NCBI RefSeq assembly: GCF_037893015.1
Contig: NC_133666.1
Span: forward strand, 657,744,272-657,808,271
DNA: 64,000 nucleotides
Origin: Macrotis lagotis
Lineage: Eukaryota > Chordata > Mammalia > Peramelemorphia > Peramelidae
Direction of reading: 5' to 3'
Of this stretch, positions 56,121 through 64,000 are shown in pieces. The notes beneath the pieces are model-generated. The model searched no databases. It worked only from the letters and a program-made list of their open reading frames with translations, and was not told the origin of the DNA. Positions within the stretch are counted from its first letter, which is position 1; every line of letters begins with the position of its first letter. A program made the position numbers and the translations under genes.

Positions 56121-56734
56121 GTAGGGAAGGCAGAAAAAAAGGAAGGTGGGATTGACAAAAGAAACCAACTGGTGATGGGAAGAATTAAACCATGTTGTCT
56201 CTCACCTCCCTCTGATTATCCAAATATGTAGAAACAAGCCTTAGGAGGAGGAAAAAGAGCAGAGAGAAATCAAATGAAAGGGGCCGGGGTAGGATGAATT
56301 GAGCAATGATCCACATTATTCATGGAAAAACACCTGCTACTAGGGAGGGGAAAAGTGCATCTTGGGCTTGAAAACTTCAAGGTTTCCTGCCAATGCAGAT
56401 CAAACTTCCAAGATAAATGCTGGATCTCCATAGCACTTTGGTTCCCCCTATTGTGAATTCCGAGGAATGCTTAGAACCCATGCTCTCCATGTAATTCAAG
56501 TACTTAAATGTAGATCTTGAGGGAAAAGACTCAGTCCTTCTTTTTTGCTTAGCTCCAGCAGAAATAGAGTCCAAAGAGGCAATTGTAGTTTATATGTAAT
56601 GAGAAAAAAATTTTCCTTGCAATTAGAGTTGTTCAAAAGTGGGCTGTGGGACTTCTCTTCATTTGAGATCTCCAACCACAGGTTGAATGACGACTTCTTA
56701 GCTATCTTGTAGAGGGAATCCTGGGGAACAGTCT

Positions 56735-57115
56735 GATACTGTGAAAATAGTGCTGGTCCAAAGGACCAGAATTTAAATCCTGTCTCTACTGCTTCTTGCT
56801 TGTGTAACTTTGGACAACTCTCTTCCCATCTTTATGAGCCTCATTTTCCTCTTTTGTAAAATGAAGGGGTTTAACTACATGTCCCCTTGGGTTCCTTCTG
56901 TGGCTAGAAATGGCAGCAGTTTCATAATCCTCCTATGGGCCACGAGATCATATACATTCATCAATTCAGTGATACTTCAGAGGCCATCTAGTCCAGCATT
57001 CCCATTTTACAGATGAAGAAATGGAGGCATAGGGAAGTTAACCAATTTCCAGCATCATACAGATAGTAAGAATCAGAGGCAGGATTTCAATCCACATCCT
57101 CTCATTCCAAACCAG
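56735..57115. repeat. Two MIR-type copies in opposite orientation
   Basis: Sense at 56735-56910 ('aatttaaatcctgtctctac', 'cattttcctcttttgtaaaa'). Antisense at 56960-57115 ('cccattttacagatgaagaa', 'gaggcaggatttcaatccac'). Confidence 0.7.
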
Positions 57116-57119
57116 ATTC

Positions 57120-57860
57120 CTTTCCATAGTATCTACCTTTCATCAGCATCCTCTCCTACCAGTACAGTTTGATTTCGATCCTTGAGAAAGGAGGACAAAA
57201 ATCACATCTCTCCATCTCAAGAAAAAAAGAAAAGCTTCAGATCCCAATGACACAAACTTGAATCAGTCCTCATTTAAAGTAGGAAATACCCTTGAGAAGA
57301 GAGACACCAGAGTGATGGCTTCTTCATTGTACTTTGTGGGTTCAGAGTCAGTGTGAATCGCTTGTCTGGTGCTACCTGTAAGTCCTTTAAAAACCAATCG
57401 AGAAATCAGCAAATTGCTAACCTTTCCAGATTCCCTCTTACTGATAATTCTTTCTAAGAGTGTCTCCAATTTATTCTGTCTATACCTTGTTGGTACTTAG
57501 TATTGTGGATGTTGTCACCATGGAGAAGATTGAATTGGTCCTATATTATTTTCTTATTGATCTTATTTATAAACAATTGATTTTGTCTTGTAACTGCTTT
57601 TGTCTGGTAATATTTAGTTCATTAATTTAGTTGGCCTATAATGGGTTGGCTCTAAAAATTCACCTTTCCTGCTAATTACAGATCTATTCTTGTCTCAAGA
57701 AATTTCACTGACCTTGGAGGATGCATGTGAACCCAAGGGAGTCATGCCTAATATTTTTACACCACCATGCCATCCTTCATGGATGTCTCATTTGCTCCCT
57801 TGCACCTAGATTCAAACAAAGAACACTTTTTAGTCTCAGAAAAGAAGAGGGGCTATTGAT
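57120..57860. other. Repeat-poor block, no gene recognised
   Basis: 57470-57720 is AT-rich, unique-looking sequence ('tggtaatatttagttcatta', 'cctgctaattacagatctat'). No ORF of note. Confidence 0.4.
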
Positions 57861-57880
57861 AGCCCCCATACCAAACTTCT

Positions 57881-58040
57881 TTTTTTTTTAGGTTTTTTTT
57901 TTTGCAAGGCAAATGGGGTTAAGTAGCTTGCCCAAGGCCACACAGCTAGGTAATTATTATGTGTCTGAGACCAGATTTGAACCCAGGTACTCCTAACTCC
58001 AAGGCCGGTGCTTTATCCACTACGCCACCTAGCCGCCCCT
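57881..58040 (-). mobile_element. SINE-A, antisense
   Basis: CATACCAAACTTCT at 57867-57880 recurs exactly at 58041-58054. Full length and little diverged. Confidence 0.97.
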
Positions 58041-58309
58041 CATACCAAACTTCTAACTAATCATATTGCTCTCTTGCACCTCAGCTTTGCAACCAAGCAT
58101 GTTTTCTATTCCACAATGTTCTACACCATTCTGGTCTTTGTTCTATACTCCCCAAATTTAGAAAAGGGGACCTGTCTACTCAAGGTCTTTGGCATAAATG
58201 GAGACAAACCATTGACCCATTTATTGACAAGCAGCATGCCCCTGCTAATAAATGTTTGAAGAAACATGCCTAAGTTTATCCTTTTGTTAAATTTCAATTG
58301 AACATGACC

Positions 58310-58402
58310 ATTAAATTATGAACTCCTTGAGAGCAAAGTATTTCACAGAAACATCAGAGCCTAGCACACAGTAGGTACTTGATAAATTCTTGTTGCCTTG
58401 AC
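58310..58402 (+). repeat. L2 3' end fragment
   Basis: 'tatgaactccttgagagcaa' and 'gcctagcacacagtaggtac'. Confidence 0.7.
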
Positions 58403-58430
58403 AAGAGGTTCTCTTAGAAATTATTGGCTG

Positions 58431-58572
58431 GGGCAGCTAGGTGGATAGAGCCCTAGCCATGGAGTCAGGAGGTCCTGAGTTCAAAATCAGTCTCAGACAC
58501 ATAATAATTACCTAGTTGTGTTGTTGGGAAAGTTACTTAACCCCACTGCCTTGCAAAAAAAAAAAAAATTTT
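58431..58572 (+). mobile_element. SINE-A, sense, slightly shortened
   Basis: 'ggggcagctaggtggataga' (head missing 'cgcagt') to 'cactgccttgc' plus poly-A. Confidence 0.9.
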
Positions 58573-58659
58573 AAAGCAATGATTAGGTTAAAGTCTTTGA
58601 GCCTATGGAGGAATTTAAAAAATTTGAAAGAAATCTGGTATTTCCTTTCAGTTGCCAAT

Positions 58660-58800
58660 CCATCAACAAACATTGGTTAAGTGCCAAGCCTACAAAAGTT
58701 ATACAGCCCCTACCCTCAATAAGTTTATATTGTCCTGGGGATGGGGATGGGGATGGGGATGGGTAGTGGGGTAGATACAACATTATCATAAATAAATTCA
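58660..58800 (+). repeat. Dispersed repeat E with a (GGGGAT)n expansion
   Basis: 'cagcccctaccctcaataag' is E-like. It is followed by four to five GGGGAT units at 58736-58763. Confidence 0.65.
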
Positions 58801-58864
58801 AGATATTAAAAAATGAAAGTAATAATAAAAAGTGGTGATTTGGCAAGGCACTAAAATCTAGGCT

Positions 58865-59345
58865 AAGAAACTTAAGCTTCTTTGGATCTTGGACCTTCTT
58901 TGGTAATCTAGTAAAACTCATGGCAGCTAGGTGGTGCAATGGATAGAGCACTGGTTTTGGAATCAGGAGGATGGGAGTTCAAATCCAGCCTCAGACATTA
59001 GACACTTACTAGCTGTGGGACCTTGAGCAAGTCACTTAACCCAGACTGTCTCACATCCAGGGCCATCTTCAGTCCTCCTATTCATATCTGTTCACAGAGA
59101 TGACTCTGGAGGAGAAAATGAGGCTAGTGGCTTAGCACAGCACCCCCTCACTCAAATCCAATTCACGTGCTTGTCATGGCACCGCCTCTCTGATGTCATG
59201 GTCTTCTTCAAGAATGAGGGACAAGCATCATCAAAGCTCATGGACCCTTTCTCAGCATAAGGTTTTTAAAGGAAATGCAAAAATTCAGGGAATACAAAAA
59301 TGCAAATTTTTTTTTACAATCAAGTTCATGAACTCCTGGTCATAA
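58865..59345 (-). mobile_element. Small non-autonomous DNA transposon, antisense, split by SINE-B
   Basis: The part after the SINE reads 'catggaccctttctcagcat' and 'caagttcatgaactcctggt', the complement of the copy at 40630. The left part is short and decayed. Confidence 0.5.
58924..59232 (+). mobile_element. SINE-B, sense, full length
   Basis: 'cagctaggtggtgcaatgga' to 'gtcttcttcaagaatgaggg'. AAACTCATGG before and AAAGCTCATGG after are a likely imperfect duplication. Confidence 0.93.
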
Positions 59346-59349
59346 GGGT

Positions 59350-59815
59350 CTGGGAGACCCTTTAAAATTCTTGCTGGAGGCTTCCATATGGAGTTAGATG
59401 CTTTATTCATTTTTCTTGTTCTGAAATTCAAAAAACAAAAAATGGCCAAGTGGGAAGAGTCCCCAGTCTAACCTCCCCTCCAGTTTTATTCCAAAATGTG
59501 ATTCTGTGCTTGATTTCCCCAACGATGAAATAAAGCAAAATTAAACCTGGAACGCTGGGACATAGAAACCAGCTGGCAGGAGGCCTGAGTCGACAAGCAG
59601 AGGTAACTCTAACTCCGGCATCCCCAGACACAGGCCATTGCTGAAGGCTCATCAGCCATCCATCGGGTACCACGGAGATGGAAAAGCAGTTTGCTTAAGT
59701 GAAAGAAATTTTAAGCAGTTTGTCAAATGGAGGAAGCTCAGACAAAAGGCAAAGAATTAAAATTATTATTACCTCTCCCACCACTAGCCATGCCCTAGGG
59801 CTCCATAGCTAGTAG
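59350..59815. other. Repeat-free block, no gene recognised
   Basis: 'gcttgatttccccaacgatg' and 'agtttgcttaagtgaaagaa' are unique-looking. The 81-codon minus-strand ORF at 59428-59673 does not resemble a known protein. Confidence 0.4.
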
Positions 59816-59960
59816 CTGACTCAAAGAATCTCGGAGATGAAAGGACCAAGGAGGCCATCCAGGGCCATCCGGTCCAAACCAGATGAGCAAAAATCTCTCT
59901 TGCAAGATCCCCAACATATGGTTCTCTGAAGATTTCCAGGTACTCACAACCTTCGGAAGC
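59815..59960 (-). repeat. CR1/L3-associated 3' end, antisense, decayed
   Basis: 'agaatctcggagatgaaagg' and 'gaggccatccagggccatcc' followed by a CR1-like tail. Confidence 0.45.
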
Positions 59961-60074
59961 AGCCCCACTGCACTATGGACAGTGGTTCTGATTTATATTC
60001 AATCAAGTAAGCATCTACCATGTTCAATGGCAATTAATAAAACAGACCTTATTTGCAAGGAGTTTAAATTCTAA

Positions 60075-60415
60075 CAGAATATATATATAAGTAGATACAG
60101 CATATAAATAAAAATAATCCAAGCAAAAATAATAATTTTCTATTGATAAATGTAGAGATAGAGATAATTAGAGAAAGATGAAATAGAGATAGAAACGACA
60201 GAGATAGAGATGAGATCTAAATTTAGATAGCTATATAGATGATAGAGATAATATATAGATAAATATATATATAAATTTAAAGACAGAAGTAGAGATGAAA
60301 TATAGACATAGATGACAGGTAAAGATGATGAAATAGAGATGAGATATAGATAGATATAAATATGGATGATACAAATAGAAAGAGATGATATATAGACACA
60401 TATAGATATAAATAC
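60075..60415. repeat. AGATA/GAGAT low-complexity tract
   Basis: More than 300 bp of degenerate 'agatagagat' and 'atatagat' repeats. Confidence 0.93.
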
Positions 60416-60417
60416 CG

Positions 60418-60705
60418 ATGGGGCAGTGAGGTGATGCAGTGAATCAAGTATTAGGCTTGAAGTTAGGAAGATTCATCTTCCTGAGTTCAAATCCAGCCTC
60501 AGATACTTATTAGTTGTGTGACCCTGTGCAAGCCACTTAACCCTCTTTGCCTCAATTTCTTCACCTGTAAAATGAGCTGGAGAAGGAAACAGCAAACATT
60601 CTGGTATCTTTGCCAAGAAAACTCTGACCTAGACAAGTCACTTAACTCTCTTTGCCTTGGTTTCCTCATCTACAAAATGAGAAGAGTCATATATGACTAA
60701 GACAA
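60418..60705 (+). mobile_element. SINE-C, sense, with a duplicated CORE segment
   Basis: The normal order runs to 'tatctttgccaagaaaactc'. Then 'gacaagtcacttaactctct' and 'tttcctcatctacaaaatga' repeat the CORE before the element ends in 'gagtcatatatgacta'. Confidence 0.85.
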
Positions 60706-60774
60706 TATAAGCAATAACAAATACAGATGATAGGGAAAGGAATTAAAAATAGAGATATACTTTTGTATCCCTAA

Positions 60775-61020
60775 TGCTTAGCACTTTATTAACTGATTGA
60801 CTATAAAACTGTAAAGTTTGCAAAAAGCTTTACCTATTTTATCTCATACAAGCTTTATAGCCACCCTAGGAGATAGGTACTATTATGTATTATTCCCATT
60901 TTAGAGACAAGGAAACTGAGTCTGGGAGAGGTTATAAATTGCTAACTTAAAAGGTGATGAGGAATTATTTGAATTCAGATCTTCCTGGTCCAACATCCAT
61001 TGTACCAGCTAGTGGCAAGT
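60775..61020 (-). mobile_element. MIR/THER-type SINE, antisense
   Basis: 'gtttgcaaaaagctttacct', 'gacaaggaaactgagtctgg' and 'ttgaattcagatcttcctgg'. Confidence 0.75.
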
Positions 61021-61229
61021 AAGCTGGCTGGCTGACCCTTCTTTCCACAAAGTTTCACAATGAAAGTGTCATCCTTCTTGGACTTAGTCCAACCTTCCAG
61101 AGAAGAATAGGTGCCATGCCAGGTCACACAGAGAATAGTCTGCCTTTATATCAATATAGCATTTTTATAGTACATTTAGGTTGGCAAAGTGTTTCACATG
61201 TTAACTCGCTTGATGACCCTGGTTAGGAG

Positions 61230-62015
61230 TTATTTCCAATTGAGAGTTTTTGTTTTCTCTCCCCAATTAAACTAACTCATGAGGCCCTGGTGGTTGTCTT
61301 CTCCACATCCTCCATCAGCCCCTGTGGAGTGGGAACAAACTCCACAGAGCACAGTGTGAGTAAATAAATTTGAAATGAGCAAAGGGACAAATGAACAATC
61401 AGAGCAAAGAGATGCAAGAACCGGCAGAGCCAAAATTAGAGCTTAAGGGGACTGGCTTGCAGAGGGCTTCATTTGATGCAAGTTGAAAACCAATGAGACC
61501 CACAGGAGACACAGGCTGGAGGCAGATCGCCCCAGAGGCAGGGATCTGTGGTCACGCACCTTAGCCACAGTCAGCAGGCAACCTCCCAGCAGATCCCTCC
61601 ACAATGACTTCTCAGTTTTGCCTCAGGTCTGTCTCAATCTCTGGGAAGATCTCATTTCTCTCTTCCTTTCCCTATCCTGGGTCCACTGCCTCTCCAGTTC
61701 TATCTTCCTGTGCCACTCAAGTTTCCACATGGTCACTCAGCAGCCTAGGCCACCATACTAAACTTCCCAGTGACAGCCCCGTCATTCCCCAGCAGCTTGG
61801 GGGAATCCAGCGTCTTTCAAATCAAATTGTAACTCTAAGTTAATTATAGCAATATATTTATCCAGAAACATATGACAGAGCTGTCAGAGTCCATTAATAA
61901 CAGAGCATTTGTACGTGAAAAGAAAAGGGCAGAAAAAGAAAATCATAAATAAGCAAAAGCCTGAAGGAGGAAGGGGACTACAAATGAGGAGTGAACCATT
62001 CTCATCACCTACATA
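61230..62015. other. Repeat-free block resembling conserved non-coding DNA
   Basis: About 780 bp without transposons. 61790-61930 contains 'aagttaattatagcaatata' and 'agagctgtcagagtccatta' (TTAATTA and TGTCAG cores). The ORFs at 61483-61843 overlap in different frames without recognisable motifs. Confidence 0.45.
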
Positions 62016-62018
62016 CAG

Positions 62019-62020
<2 letters not shown>

Positions 62021-62071
<51 letters not shown>
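62021..62071. repeat. (GA)n microsatellite
   Basis: About 25 GA units, purine on the plus strand. Confidence 0.97.
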
Positions 62072-62073
<2 letters not shown>

Positions 62074-62103
62074 TAGACTCCCCAGCTTAAAGTGAATACA
62101 AAG

Positions 62104-62322
62104 AAGTAGCTAGGTAGTACAGTGGATAAAGAGCATTAGACCAAGAATTTGGAAGATCTTAATTAAAATCCAACCTCAGACATTCACTAATGGTGTGACC
62201 CTAGAAAATCACTTTGCCTCAGTTACTTCAACTGAAAAATGGGGTGTTGTGAGGATTGAATGAGATAATAATTTTAAAGCCCCTGGTTCATAGTTGATAC
62301 CATAAAAAATACTTATTCCCCA
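62104..62322 (+). mobile_element. MIR/THER-type SINE, sense
   Basis: 'tagctaggtagtacagtgga', 'tgttgtgaggattgaatgag' and 'aatacttattcc', full length. Confidence 0.8.
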
Positions 62323-62324
62323 GA

Positions 62325-63200
62325 GCTCTAAAAGGACCTGGCTATATACCATCCATCAGAATCTACAGTACACTTGAATTCATTCTTTACAAAGGCACCT
62401 CTCCATTCTCCAGCAATGTCTCCCATCTCCCTCAGCAGGAAAGAGTCCCTGAGGCAGGTCTAACAAGTTCAAACCCCTATCCACATAGGAGCAGTCACAA
62501 ATACAAGTCACACTGGAGAGTGAATTTATCTATTCAGACCTTGCAACAAGACCCTTATCCCCTATCTCAAAAGGGGTATTCCATCTTTAGTATCCTCAGC
62601 AACTCTGATGTAGAGGGACTCATTGGAGGGAAAAGATTACCGAAATAATTATTCATTCTCCATGTTCTGCATTCTCTCAATGAATAAATGAAGAATTTAT
62701 TAAGAACATGGAATACAAAATAAGACAGTCCTGCCCTCAGGGAGATGACATTCTAACTGGGAAGGCAAGACATATGGAAAGTTTCAGCTTGAGGTCAGAT
62801 GGAAAAGTCCTATGGTCTTTAGGGTACAATAGCAAAGAAGACAGTAAAATGTCTAATGTTTAATGTCATTTCCACTGATAAAATCATGTCCCTTTATGAT
62901 GCTGAAATATAAATCAATGCCAATCAAGGACTTTGGTGACAAGAAGTTGTCTTCATTAGGTTTTCAACAGCTGTGGCTATAAGCCTTACAGGAGCTGCTC
63001 AGGCTGCATCTCTTCTGGAGTTGCTTCCTACCATTGGACTGGAAACATTGCTATTCCCAAGGCTCTTTAGTTCTGGGTACTGGAATGCTTCTATCAGGTT
63101 GGGCTATCTATGCCTATGAAGTGAAACAAGGGCTGTCCTCTATCAATATACATCGATATCTTTAGGACTTCTGTAGGACTGTTTTGCTCATATAATAGAA
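62325..63200. other. Mostly unassigned sequence
   Basis: A short E copy lies at 62690-62790 ('cagtcctgccctcagggaga'). 62870-63180 has no repeat or coding signature that I recognise. Confidence 0.45.
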
Positions 63201-63207
63201 ATTTAGG

Positions 63208-63512
63208 GGTAAATAGGTGGTACAGTGGATACAGCACCAGTCCTGGAGTCAGGAAGATCTGAGTTCAAATTAAGTCTGTCAGACATTTGATACTTGCTAA
63301 CTATGTGACCTTGGGCAAGTCACTTAGCCCTGATTGCCTCACATTGAGGGTCATCTCCAATCCTCCTGATTTATATCTGTTTACTGGACCCAGATAGCTC
63401 TGGAGGAGAAACTGGTAACTTAGCACAGCACCCCCTCACTCAAATCCATTTAATGTGCTTGTCAAGGCATCACCTCCATGATGTCATGGTCTTCGAGAAT
63501 GAAGCACAAATT
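63208..63512 (+). mobile_element. SINE-B, sense, full length
   Basis: 'ggggtaaataggtggtacag' to 'tgatgtcatggtcttcgaga'. Confidence 0.93.
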
Positions 63513-63514
63513 CA

Positions 63515-63645
63515 TCAATCAGCTAACCATCACTGATTAAACGCCACCCATGTGGCCAAGCACTGGACTAGGTGCTGAAATTACAAAGATAAAATTCCCA
63601 TAGTTTATATTCTATTAGAGAGCTTATCCTGGAGTTTTCTGAGTG
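63515..63645 (+). repeat. Dispersed repeat E
   Basis: 'ggccaagcactggactaggt' and 'tttatattctattagagagc'. Confidence 0.6.
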
Positions 63646-63724
63646 ACAAAAATAAGCAAAAGGAGTAGTGATTTTTATTTATGATTTTTTCTTCAAAGAG
63701 ATAATTGTAAATTCAGGTGCCCAT

Positions 63725-63840
63725 ATAGTAAGTATTATATAAATTGTTAGCAATTATTATTATTATTACTAATATTTGTAAAGCACTTGGCATAAAACCA
63801 GATGCTTAATAATTGCTCATTTCCTTCCCTTAATCTTGCC
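63725..63840 (+). repeat. MIR 3' end, sense
   Basis: 'taatatttgtaaagcacttg' and 'gatgcttaataattgctcat'. Confidence 0.6.
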
Positions 63841-64000
63841 TATGTGGCAAAGTTCAAAATTAGACCCAGTTCTGGTAAGACCCTTATTCTAGATTTTGGA
63901 CTTCAGGTGACACTGGCTTGCAGGCAGGATTCTCCCAGCTTGGGATTCTGTGAAGCCAGTGAATCTTTAGGAAGGAAAAAGTGGACATGAGAGGAAGATC

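Overview
This window is repeat-rich nuclear DNA from a marsupial. The evidence is the set of tRNA-derived SINEs that recur on both strands with the marsupial head (ggggcagctaggtggcacag) and CORE domain, together with marsupial-type LINE-1 3' ends, L2 and CR1/L3 relics and MIR/THER elements. The commonest young SINE ends in 'gccttgcaaaaacct' plus poly-A, which I associate from memory with the Australian radiation (WSINE1-like, for example a dasyurid). That placement is inference. I found no intact protein-coding gene, rRNA, functional tRNA or CRISPR array. It reads as an intergenic or deep intronic region.

The one gene-derived feature is a processed pseudogene of alpha-enolase (ENO1) at 34485-36182. 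It is intronless and has a short 5' UTR, a 3' UTR with AATAAA and a short poly-A tail. A perfect 14-bp target-site duplication flanks it. It sits inside an older MIR-like SINE, which it splits. The start codon is lost and two single-base deletions shift the frame, although a 396-codon ORF survives.

Layout. 1-4.3 kb: mostly unassigned sequence with a DR3-type triplet of TGACCT and a long inverted repeat. 4.3-20 kb: SINEs, an L2 relic (9.9-10.7 kb), L1 3' ends and an internally deleted L1 (17.0-18.4 kb). 20-31 kb: purine microsatellites, a minisatellite with a 54-bp higher-order period (22.3-22.9 kb), repeat-poor blocks that resemble conserved non-coding DNA (23.6-24.1, 25.6, 28.6-29.0 kb) and an unassigned 165-bp tandem unit (29.7-30.5 kb). 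31-38 kb: a polypurine block, L1 and SINEs, the ENO1 retrocopy and a long compound microsatellite. 38-47 kb: sparse repeats and further repeat-poor blocks. 47.7-51.9 kb: a four-level nest of retrotransposons. At its core is an ORF2-less, half-L1 (HAL1-like) element with an ORF1 relic and three antisense SINE-like modules in its 3' region. 52-64 kb: L1 3' ends, SINEs, GATA-like low complexity and more repeat-poor sequence.

No genes work together here. The useful content is the stratigraphy of insertions, readable through target-site duplications, and a set of repeat-free blocks that are reasonable candidates for regulatory DNA. Working labels: SINE-A is the ~160-bp type ending in gccttgcaaaaacct; SINE-B is the ~310-330-bp type ending in gatgtcatggtcttc...gaatgaaggacaaac; SINE-C is the ~250-bp CORE type ending near gtcggacacgactgaa; MIR/THER are the older CORE-SINEs; E is an unnamed dispersed repeat with the phrase ctgccctcaaggagcttac. 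Names and boundaries were assigned by eye and should be treated as approximate.
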